NCBI GenBank assembly: GCA_963588535.1
Contig: CAVAII010000056.1
Location: forward strand, 1 to 7,422
Reading direction: 5' to 3'
DNA from: Scybalousia_A sp963588535
GTDB taxonomy: Bacteria > Bacteroidota > Bacteroidia > Bacteroidales > P3
DNA: 7,422 nucleotides
This document shows, piece by piece, positions 1 through 5,617 of the stretch (position 1 is the first letter of the stretch; each line of letters begins with the position of its first letter). Both the position numbers and the translations under genes were made by a program. The notes below the pieces were generated by a model. The model was given only the letters and a program-made list of their open reading frames with translations, did not search any database and was not told the DNA's origin.

Positions 1-36
1 CTTTGTGCCGTTGTTATAAGGTATCAATAATCTTGT

Positions 37-48
37 TTATGATCATAA
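37..48. repeat. 12-bp perfect palindrome, possible operator
   Basis: TTATGATCATAA reads the same on both strands. It lies about 80 bp before the first start codon, upstream of the weak candidate -7 box. A dimeric regulator could bind it, but the sequence alone does not show this. Confidence 0.35.
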
Positions 49-74
49 GTAACTAATAGCGAATTATTCGTACT

Positions 75-86
75 TTGTTGCAACAA
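75..86. repeat. 12-bp perfect palindrome at the candidate promoter
   Basis: TTGTTGCAACAA is a perfect palindrome that overlaps the end of the candidate -7 element at 71-77. Its centre is 38 bp from the centre of the palindrome at 37-48. A site here would be well placed for repression, but this is inference. Confidence 0.35.
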
Positions 87-127
87 TAAATATTAAGGTA
101 TTAGTAAACAAAAATAAAAATACTAAG

Positions 128-508
128 ATGAGAAAAATATTTGGAATAATGCTTTGCGTCTTTGCTATATCTTTTTCTGCGTATTCGCAAAAAGAGAACT
201 ACACTATAGCAGATTCTGTCGTAGAGAAAGCATTCTCTAATGCAAAGGAAGTAAATCCCCAGTTCTCAACAGACAAAGATTTTGCTGATTGGCAAACTAT
301 CAAATCCATATTATTAGTTGATAAGAATAGATTTGATATCGTCTATGCAGGTTGGGTAAAGAAATTCGTATGTTGTTCTTCTATGGTTTGTTGTGTTGGT
401 TTGATTCATCTAACACCAACTACCGAACCGATAGAGATTAACTTGTTTGGAATAGAAAATAATCTTAAGGACGAAAGGGTAGATGATAGTTTTTTCATTA
501 GTCAATAA
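128..508 (+). CDS. Small secreted protein with CC-x4-CC motif, unknown function
   Basis: I do not recognise this 126-residue protein. Residues 1-21 form a classic signal peptide: a basic start (MRK), a hydrophobic core and a cleavage region SAYSQ, so the product should be periplasmic or surface-exposed. The mature part is about 105 residues. The most distinctive feature is a hydrophobic stretch near residues 80-95 containing paired cysteines at 82-83 and 88-89 (CCSSMVCC), followed by a Pro/Thr turn and a short acidic tail. There is no lipobox. The ATG at 128 is chosen because it gives a complete signal peptide after an A/T-rich leader. It is the first gene of an envelope operon and overlaps the next frame by 26 nt if that gene starts at its first ATG. 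It could be a partner or substrate of the downstream LolA-like and YidD-like proteins. Confidence 0.75.
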   Translation: MRKIFGIMLCVFAISFSAYSQKENYTIADSVVEKAFSNAKEVNPQFSTDKDFADWQTIKSILLVDKNRFDIVYAGWVKKFVCCSSMVCCVGLIHLTPTTEPIEINLFGIENNLKDERVDDSFFISQ

Positions 509-1253
509 AGAAACTAAGTTTTTGATTATACGACACACGATTGGGAAATTATTCCTTTCGTTTGTCTTTCTAACGTTGTTTTCCCCCTTAATATCAGCAC
601 AAAATCGTTTGTCAGCAGACGTATTAGTAAGACAATTATCTCAAAATAAACTAACAAAAATCCAAAAAGAAATATTCTTTTCTTCTAATGGCAATTTGGT
701 CGTACATTATACTTATCCGATAGAATATTATGTGATAACCAACTTATTAGGAGAGAATTCCATTTATTTACCCTCGAAAAATGAGGTAATGTATATTGAT
801 AATTGGTTATTTTCTTCTAATACAGAGATAATTACTTGTTTTTTCAAGGCGAATTATTCTGACCTTAATCTTACTAATATTGGTTTTACTCTGCAATCCA
901 CACAAAAGGAAGGAGATAATATTGTAAATATCTACATACCAGATAAAAACAAGATAAAAAACATAAAGAAAGTAAAAATAGTTTGCCAAAAAGACAAACC
1001 GATATATAGTGCTTTCTACACAAAGAAAGACAAAATCGCTACAAAAACATTCTATACCAACTACATAACCCTACCTAATGTATCTTTTCCTACAACTATT
1101 ACACAGATATTATACGATGAAAAAGGGGATTCTATTATTAGAAAAGAGGAGATTGAGAATATAAAAACAAAAGATTTTCCAAACGAAAAATTATTTGATT
1201 TTCAAATCCCAGAAAATGCTAAACGTGTTAATTCTTATTATTTTATGAAATGA
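483..1253 (+). CDS. LolA/RseB-like periplasmic protein
   Basis: 256 residues if read from the ATG at 483. That start gives a long polar N-terminus before the hydrophobic core (residues 22-38, ending LISAQ). A TTG at 522 would start at residue 14 and give a more typical signal peptide with only a short gap after the previous gene, so the true start is uncertain. The mature protein has the rhythm of a LolA-like half-barrel. A helix with a leucine pattern (LSADVLVRQLSQNKL, 43-57) is followed by many short beta strands, including G-NLVVHYTYP (70-79), ENSIYLPSKNEVMYID (91-106) and a closing FDFQIPENAKRV (238-249). The last segment resembles the C-terminal strand common in Bacteroidota outer-membrane lipoprotein-sorting (LolA-type) proteins. 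LolA folds bind lipid acyl chains and carry lipoproteins across the periplasm. Whether this one does so is inferred. It overlaps the YidD-like gene by ATGA, suggesting coupled translation. Confidence 0.6.
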   Translation: MIVFSLVNKETKFLIIRHTIGKLFLSFVFLTLFSPLISAQNRLSADVLVRQLSQNKLTKIQKEIFFSSNGNLVVHYTYPIEYYVITNLLGENSIYLPSKNEVMYIDNWLFSSNTEIITCFFKANYSDLNLTNIGFTLQSTQKEGDNIVNIYIPDKNKIKNIKKVKIVCQKDKPIYSAFYTKKDKIATKTFYTNYITLPNVSFPTTITQILYDEKGDSIIRKEEIENIKTKDFPNEKLFDFQIPENAKRVNSYYFMK

Positions 1254-1711
1254 AATCCTTAATCTACATATTTTTGATAAGTTTCTCTTTTTTTGTTTGC
1301 ACCAATCTACAAGGACAACAAACAAATACATCGCTTAATATAAACGATTTGGAACTTATTCTTTCGTCTCAATACAATGATAATCAATATTCTGAACGCA
1401 AAGTCGAATATGGTTTAGGTAAAGACAAACAAACCCTTAATCCTATTTATCATTTATTTTCCTCGTCTATGTTTTTGTATCAAAAATATATTTCTCCCAT
1501 CTTGTCTCGTGAGTGTCCGTACAATCCTTCTTGCTCAATGTACAGCAAAGAATTGATAAAAAGATTTGGAATAGTGAAGGGGGTGATTTGTACTGCCGAT
1601 CGGCTTACAAGATGTACTCAAATATCTATATCTGACAAGCATTCAATGAATTTGCTACTCAAACAAGATGGTCATATAAACGAAACAACCGATAGATATC
1701 TACTGAGATGA
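1250..1711 (+). CDS. yidD: YidD-family protein with N-terminal signal peptide
   Basis: 153 residues. Positions about 74-123 match the YidD family (PF01809, membrane protein insertion efficiency factor). They contain FLYQKYISPILSRECPYNPS, then CSMYSKELIKRFGIVKG and DRLTRC, with the family cysteines at 89, 95 and 122 and one extra at 114. Canonical YidD is about 70-90 residues, sits on the cytoplasmic face of the inner membrane and assists YidC/Sec insertion. This copy has about 70 extra N-terminal residues, beginning with an apparent signal peptide (MKSLIYIFLISFSFFVCTNL), and a C-terminal tail of about 30 residues. It lies among exported proteins rather than beside rnpA or yidC. A Cys at 17 follows the hydrophobic core, but the -1 residue is Val, so a lipobox is doubtful. 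The ATG overlaps the previous stop by ATGA, and its own stop overlaps the next gene the same way. Family assignment is firm; periplasmic location and role are inferred. Confidence 0.85.
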   Translation: MKSLIYIFLISFSFFVCTNLQGQQTNTSLNINDLELILSSQYNDNQYSERKVEYGLGKDKQTLNPIYHLFSSSMFLYQKYISPILSRECPYNPSCSMYSKELIKRFGIVKGVICTADRLTRCTQISISDKHSMNLLLKQDGHINETTDRYLLR

Positions 1712-2556
1712 AAAGATTGCTTTTGCTTATCGTTGTGATGATTAATTTTGTCGCTTTTTCGCAAACAAACAAGGGCGTAAAAGATGATTGGAATTTTGTT
1801 ATCTATCTTATTAACAACAATATGAGTGATGAGGCGATAACCTTATTAAACAATACTGAGTCTTCTAATGATAGTATCAATTTTTTGAGAGGTTATACAT
1901 ATTATAACACTAAAGATTTCGCAAAGGCAAGTGAAAATTTTTCCTTACTTACTCCAAACTCCGATTTATATACAGAAAGTTTGTTTCTATCTTTTTATTC
2001 TAATGCCATATTGAATAATTTTGAACAATCACAACTTAGTCTTAATAAAATAGTTACAGAGGATAAAAGGCTATTAAACCTAAAGAATTTCTCACTTTCC
2101 TCACTTAGTCTTTTAAGAAAAGATAAAGATTCATTTAACTATTATTATAATCAAATAGATAGTACAGATTCTTTGATTAGCGAGGAAGTAAAAAACTTAA
2201 AATCAATAGAAGACAAGATAAATAGTTATAAGCCTAAATCTAAGTTACTTGCAGGTGGATTATCTGCCGTAGTTCCAGGACTGGGAAAAGTATATGCAGG
2301 CTATACGAGGGAAGGTATTTCATCTTTTCTTATTTGTGGTTCGTTAATGGCAGTAACCGCCGAGAATTGGTATAAGAAAGGTCTAACGAATTGGAAAACT
2401 ATCTTGTTCGGTGGTCTCTCGACTGTGTTTTATATAGGTAATATTTATGGTTCAATTGTAAGTGTTAAAGTGGGTTATGAAAATTTTAATGAGCAAACTA
2501 ATCTACAGATTTTGTATAATATCAACATTCCTTTGCGTAATAAGTTTAAGCATTAG
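1708..2556 (+). CDS. Exported TPR protein with C-terminal hydrophobic module (paralogue 1)
   Basis: 282 residues. The signal peptide is MKRLLLLIVVMINFVAFSQ. Residues 27-110 are helical with TPR-like spacing; the clearest unit is NFLRGYTYYNTKDFAKASEN (58-77). After a charged linker, residues 178-253 form a hydrophobic module with two or three candidate membrane segments (about 180-197, 203-219, 231-252). It begins with a VVPGLGKVYAG motif and ends with YIGNIYGSIVSVKVGYEN. The PGLGxxYAG...G...F pattern resembles TM2-like modules in bacterial envelope proteins. From memory, TPR proteins with this module often sit beside yidD-like genes, which agrees with the 4-nt ATGA overlap here. TPRs suggest a scaffold role in a protein complex at the membrane. 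The next gene is a divergent paralogue whose signal-peptide region is encoded within the last 68 nt of this gene in another frame. Confidence 0.75.
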   Translation: MKRLLLLIVVMINFVAFSQTNKGVKDDWNFVIYLINNNMSDEAITLLNNTESSNDSINFLRGYTYYNTKDFAKASENFSLLTPNSDLYTESLFLSFYSNAILNNFEQSQLSLNKIVTEDKRLLNLKNFSLSSLSLLRKDKDSFNYYYNQIDSTDSLISEEVKNLKSIEDKINSYKPKSKLLAGGLSAVVPGLGKVYAGYTREGISSFLICGSLMAVTAENWYKKGLTNWKTILFGGLSTVFYIGNIYGSIVSVKVGYENFNEQTNLQILYNINIPLRNKFKH

Positions 2557-3400
2557 GAGTGCGTATTCGCAAAACGATAGTCTTTTGTTAGAAACAGAAA
2601 ATCAAACAAATAAGTCTTTATCTGAGATTTTTTCTGTTGCAGATAAGTATTTCACAGAACAAAATTACAAAATGGCAATCGTAGAGTACGAAAGATGCTT
2701 TTATAATTCCACTTCGAGAGAAATTTCCTACCACGCATTAAAGCAAAAAGCCTTATCCTACAAGTTATTAGGCGATTATCTTAAATCAGCACTTACTTTG
2801 GAGAGAATAGCCAAAGAGTACGAGGATTATTATCAAATCGCTTTGTGCTATTATTTATCTAATAATTTTGCAAAAACTATTGAAACCATCACAAAATGTG
2901 AGTTATATTTTGACACAATACAAGAAAACATTCTGTTATTAAAGGTTTTAGTCTTAAATGAAGTAAATAATTACAAAGATGCTCAACTTACGGCAGAGGA
3001 GTTAGCAAACAGAGTAAAAAGTACTTTAGGTAAAGACATTAAACCACTGATTGATAGTCTATACAGCGATTTACCTAAACTAAAAAGTGAACGTATTGCA
3101 ACAAAGTTAGCATATTTTCCTCCACTCGCTCATTTCTATGCTAATCAATACGCAAATGGACTGATTGCCTTGGGATTAAATGCTCTTGCAGTGGGGTTTG
3201 GAGTATGGCAAATAGTGGATAAATGTTACATAACTGCATACATAGTAGGATTTGGTGCGTTAACAAACACCTATCCAGGCACAAAAGCGAATGGAGTACA
3301 GCAAGTAAAAAAATATAATTACAAGAAAACGAGACAGTTTAACGATAATTTCAAGCAAACTCTTTTGCAAAGATTACAAGACGACATCTTATCCAAATAA
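2489..3400 (+). CDS. Exported TPR protein with C-terminal hydrophobic module (paralogue 2)
   Basis: 303 residues from the ATG at 2489. ATGs at 2462 and 2477 are also in frame, but 2489 gives the cleanest signal peptide (MSKLIYRF, a hydrophobic core, then RSAYSQ). Residues 47-175 are TPR-like: EIFSVADKYFTEQNYKMAIV (46-65), KALSYKLLGDYLKSALTLER (87-106) and YYQIALCYYLSNNFAKTIET (114-133). Residues 205-275 form a hydrophobic module that aligns by eye with that of the preceding protein (FPPLAHFYANQYANGLIA against VVPGLGKVYAGYTREGIS), but without the GNIYGS motif. The C-terminal tail (276-303) is basic and polar. The two genes look like an old tandem duplication and overlap by 68 nt in different frames. 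This is the last gene of the operon; the TAA is followed after 7 nt by a GC-rich palindrome. Function is unknown; a membrane scaffold is inferred. Confidence 0.75.
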   Translation: MSKLIYRFCIISTFLCVISLSIRSAYSQNDSLLLETENQTNKSLSEIFSVADKYFTEQNYKMAIVEYERCFYNSTSREISYHALKQKALSYKLLGDYLKSALTLERIAKEYEDYYQIALCYYLSNNFAKTIETITKCELYFDTIQENILLLKVLVLNEVNNYKDAQLTAEELANRVKSTLGKDIKPLIDSLYSDLPKLKSERIATKLAYFPPLAHFYANQYANGLIALGLNALAVGFGVWQIVDKCYITAYIVGFGALTNTYPGTKANGVQQVKKYNYKKTRQFNDNFKQTLLQRLQDDILSK

Positions 3401-3407
3401 AGTTTCA

Positions 3408-3447
3408 CGCCTCCACGCCATACCCTAGGGTTTGGAGCGGCGGAGCC
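3408..3447. repeat. GC-rich imperfect palindrome with CTAG core
   Basis: 28 of these 40 bases are G or C, in a window that is otherwise strongly AT-rich. At its centre is a perfect 10-bp palindrome, ACCCTAGGGT (3422-3431). Around it, CGCCTCCA (3408-3415) can pair with TGGA (3433-3436) plus GGCG (3439-3442), with a 2-nt bulge. It starts just after the stop codon of the plus-strand operon and lies between convergent genes, so it may help end transcription. No T-run follows on either strand, so it is not a standard intrinsic terminator. It leads directly into the 21-bp repeat array, and the two may be one dispersed element. Confidence 0.55.
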
Positions 3448-3466
3448 AAAAATTATTGAAATAAAA

Positions 3467-3592
3467 TCAGTAAAGAATAAAATAATATCAGTAAAGAATT
3501 TATTAATTACTGAAAAGAATAAAATAATATCAGTAACTATTAGAATATTATTTGATTTTATTCCGATAAAGTTAGATTTTATCTTGGTCTTA
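3467..3592. repeat. A/T-rich array with 21-bp period
   Basis: The stretch divides into six 21-bp units starting at 3467, 3488, 3509, 3530, 3551 and 3572. TCAGTAA begins units 1, 2 and 4 exactly in register (3467, 3488, 3530). Its reverse complement TTACTGA is at 3507-3513, close to the start of unit 3. A 23-bp stretch is exactly repeated at 3472-3494 and 3514-3536. Units 5 and 6 share GATTTTAT at the same offset (3554 and 3575), and its reverse complement ATAAAATC precedes the array at 3461. A 21-bp spacing is two helical turns, so the heptamers face one side of the DNA. The array lies between two convergent operons. Its role is unknown. Confidence 0.6.
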
Positions 3593-3610
3593 TAAATCAA
3601 TATAGATAGG

Positions 3611-4618
3611 TTAAGACGCAAAAATCGCATACAATGCCTTATTGAACTGCGATAAATTGCTTTCTCTTAGAAGGGGTGTGGCATCAAATTCATAATGAAT
3701 AGCAAGATATTTAGCAAATTCCTTCATCTTGCTCAAGATAGTGTTCTCATTATAACGCAATAAGGACGAAGCAAAACCTTGTTGCAACCCTTTTAGATAA
3801 GGTATAAGAATCTCTTTCTCATTGTACGGAATACCTCTAATCTGTGCAAAAAGGAACGGATTCATTAGTACACCTCTGCCTATCATCCAATGAGTTATGT
3901 AAGGGAATTGCGTTTTCAAACGAGTAAAATCCTCGACCGAGAAAATATCTCCATTATATATTATGGTATGTTTCAATTCTTTTGCGAAATGTTCAAAAGA
4001 GACTAAATTGACCTCACCTTCGTATTGCTGTTTTTGATATCTCGGGTGAATAGTTATTGATTTCAATGGATAGTTATTTAGCAGAGGGACAAGGTTTTCT
4101 AATTCCTTATCGCTATCTATACCCAATCTTACTTTTAGACTTACGGACAGAGTCGTATTATTAAGCAAAGATTCTATAATTTCTTTTAATAACTCACTGT
4201 CTTTCAATAATCCTGCACCACGATTATGCGATACTATATCCCTTTTAGGGCAGCCCATATTAAGATTAATTTCTCTATAACCCAATCGTTCGATTACTTT
4301 GGCACAATCTACAATTTGCTGAGCAGTAGATCCTAAGACTTGCGGGACAACCATCATAGAGTTCTTGTTTTCTATCGGTAAGATATCCTTAAATAAAGGT
4401 GAGTTTTCCTTTTTTGTATTCTCGGTTGCAGAAATAAAAGGGGAGAAGGCATAGTCAATATTCTGCGGAAAGAAACGAGAAAAATTCTTTCTAAAAAACA
4501 GACTTGTAAGATTTTGCATAGGTGCCAAAATCAACTTGTCATCATTTGTGAAAAGCGAATAAGTAAAAACTATGGTATCACGTTTCTTTTGCTGAGGAAT
4601 AATTGCTTGTATGCCCAT
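3611..4618 (-). CDS. dus: tRNA-dihydrouridine synthase
   Basis: 335 residues, a usual size for this FMN-dependent family, which reduces uridines to dihydrouridine in tRNA D-loops in the cytoplasm using NADPH. The FMN-binding barrel starts at LILAPMQNLTSLFFRKNF (29-46), the Dus version of APMxGxTD. The catalytic cysteine is C123 in NLNMGCPKRDIV (118-129). Other family residues visible are LKVRLG (161-166), TIHPR (189-193), YNGDI (221-225) and the phosphate-binding GRGVLMNPFLF (247-257). The C-terminal helical domain is present. The barrel normally begins within a few residues of the start, so the first 25 residues are an extension or the start is wrong. No later ATG precedes the APM motif, so I keep 4618. 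The site specificity (A, B or C type) cannot be told. It follows the DUF2461 gene by 31 bp and is probably cotranscribed with it. Confidence 0.93.
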   Translation of the reverse strand: MGIQAIIPQQKKRDTIVFTYSLFTNDDKLILAPMQNLTSLFFRKNFSRFFPQNIDYAFSPFISATENTKKENSPLFKDILPIENKNSMMVVPQVLGSTAQQIVDCAKVIERLGYREINLNMGCPKRDIVSHNRGAGLLKDSELLKEIIESLLNNTTLSVSLKVRLGIDSDKELENLVPLLNNYPLKSITIHPRYQKQQYEGEVNLVSFEHFAKELKHTIIYNGDIFSVEDFTRLKTQFPYITHWMIGRGVLMNPFLFAQIRGIPYNEKEILIPYLKGLQQGFASSLLRYNENTILSKMKEFAKYLAIHYEFDATPLLRESNLSQFNKALYAIFAS

Positions 4619-4649
4619 AAATCAATAGAATAATATTATATTATTAGGA

Positions 4650-5342
4650 TTAATAATTGCCGATATAGGAGATAGACTCGTTTAAGAAGGAGACATAATC
4701 ATAACAAGACTTAAACTTTTCGACAACTAAGTTAGCAACGTTGTCTTGCATCAAAAACTTTTCGTCCAAATTCATCTCCACCAAATGTGCTTTCAACTTA
4801 ATGTATTTATCATACTTACTGCTTTCTATATTACGAGGTAATTTCTTTAGACTTGACTCCGTGCATAGATGAAAACCCTTTGCTTTGTTAATAGCGTTGA
4901 TATAATTCTTACCATATAACAGAATGTTCTCCCTAATTATCTCAAGCATCGGATTATCTGGGTTATAGGTACCACAACATAAGATAGAATTGGAAGGAAA
5001 TGAAGGATTAGTGGTCTCTTCTTTTATAATAGTTGGCTCAATATGAAAATAATATCCTGCCCATGAGGAAGTTTTTCCCTTAGGACAAACAAAAACTCCG
5101 AAATGTGTTTTATAAGGTGATTTATCTTTGGAAAAACGCACATCACGATAGAAACGATAAGTACAATCTTTCAAAGTCAGGTCTTTACAAGAGGAGTCAA
5201 ACTGCTTAACTCCCTCAATAATTTGATTAGCAATATTATCAAAATGTTCTTTTGCTGTAAGGTAGAGATTTTTGTTCTCATTGAACCATTCTCTATTGTT
5301 ATTGACTTTGATTAATCTCAAAAACTCCAAAATTTCTTTCAT
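4650..5342 (-). CDS. DUF2461 / TIGR02453 family protein
   Basis: 230 residues, the normal length for this family of unknown function. The family's hallmarks are all visible: NNNREWFNENK near the N-terminus (14-24), RFYRDVRFSKDKSPYKTHFG (63-82), a WAGYYFHIEP strand (94-103), CGTYNPDNPMLEIIRE (123-138) and a C-terminal aromatic/Leu segment (YDYVSFLNESI, 214-224). There is no signal peptide, so it is probably cytoplasmic. The conserved Arg/Asp/Lys-rich central block suggests a ligand or nucleic-acid site, but no activity is established to my knowledge. It is the first gene of a two-gene minus-strand unit with dus, so a link to tRNA or translation is possible but unproven. The ATG at 5342 places NNNREWF at the family's usual distance from the start. 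A candidate promoter lies about 68 bp upstream. Confidence 0.9.
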   Translation of the reverse strand: MKEILEFLRLIKVNNNREWFNENKNLYLTAKEHFDNIANQIIEGVKQFDSSCKDLTLKDCTYRFYRDVRFSKDKSPYKTHFGVFVCPKGKTSSWAGYYFHIEPTIIKEETTNPSFPSNSILCCGTYNPDNPMLEIIRENILLYGKNYINAINKAKGFHLCTESSLKKLPRNIESSKYDKYIKLKAHLVEMNLDEKFLMQDNVANLVVEKFKSCYDYVSFLNESISYIGNY

Positions 5343-5409
5343 CTTGTCCCGATTATTGTTAGTTCTCTTTTGTTAGTATCTATAAATATCGCTCTGTTAA
5401 AACGATTGG

Positions 5410-5417
5410 CAAAAATA
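5410..5417 (-). promoter_or_regulatory. Candidate promoter for the DUF2461-dus operon
   Basis: On the minus strand the bases read TATTTTTG, an exact match to the Bacteroidota -7 consensus TAnnTTTG, 67 bp before the DUF2461 start. The -33 box is weak: TTTG at 5443-5446 is 25 bp away, and TTG at 5434-5436 is 16 bp away, neither at the preferred spacing of about 20. Confidence 0.45.
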
Positions 5418-5424
5418 ATACAAA

Positions 5425-5617
5425 ATTTTAAGACAATGACCCCAAATCTAATCAAATCCGTATCAAAAACAATTAAAATTAATCCTTTCCCAATTACTAT
5501 AATCTACGAAAAAACCGCCATAAAATAAGCAAACACATCCATAATTAGTCTATTAACACCCTTTATTTCAACTCTCAACAGAAAAATAATACCTAACTAT
5601 TCTGATATTATAAAAGA
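5425..5617. other. Gene-free spacer with strong strand skew
   Basis: No open frame of useful size, RNA gene or convincing motif is visible here. The plus strand is rich in A and C and nearly lacks G: by hand count, 5441-5600 holds 39 C and 6 G. The region separates the DUF2461 promoter from the tRNA-Gln terminator. If transcribed rightward it would give an unstructured C-rich, G-poor RNA, similar in composition to Rho loading sites, but no rightward gene ends nearby. Confidence 0.5.

Larger units (their letters stand above)
1..127 (+). promoter_or_regulatory. Leader region upstream of the exported-protein operon
   Basis: I see no gene here. The stretch precedes the first gene of a five-gene plus-strand operon and should contain its promoter. 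The best candidate for a -7 box is TACTTTG at 71-77, one base shorter than the Bacteroidota consensus TAnnTTTG, and no convincing TTTG box lies about 20 bp upstream, so the promoter assignment is weak. The stretch is rich in short perfect palindromes (37-48, 60-70, 75-86), one of which overlaps the candidate -7 box; these could be operators. The last 25 bases before the start codon are almost pure A/T, the usual Bacteroidota translation leader without a Shine-Dalgarno sequence. Confidence 0.35.

Noticed and set aside
807..989. Minus-strand frame of 60 codons inside the LolA-like gene
   Set aside because: Lies wholly antisense to a convincing coding sequence and has no recognisable motif.
1708..3400. 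Single TPR gene split by a frameshift
   Set aside because: Each half has its own signal peptide, TPR region and C-terminal hydrophobic module, so they are two paralogous genes.
3565..3583. Terminator for dus from GATAAA/TTTATC
   Set aside because: The stem is only 6 bp, nearly all A/T, and lies within the repeat array; no adequate U-run follows on the minus strand.
3461..3592. CRISPR array
   Set aside because: The units are about 21 bp, contiguous, diverged and A/T-rich, with no unique spacers between conserved repeats and no cas genes nearby.
3319..3630. Open minus-strand frame of 103 codons across the convergent intergenic region
   Set aside because: It overlaps the ends of both neighbouring genes, crosses the GC-rich island and the 21-bp array, and its Phe/Ile-rich repeats are explained by the array. 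No signal of a real protein.
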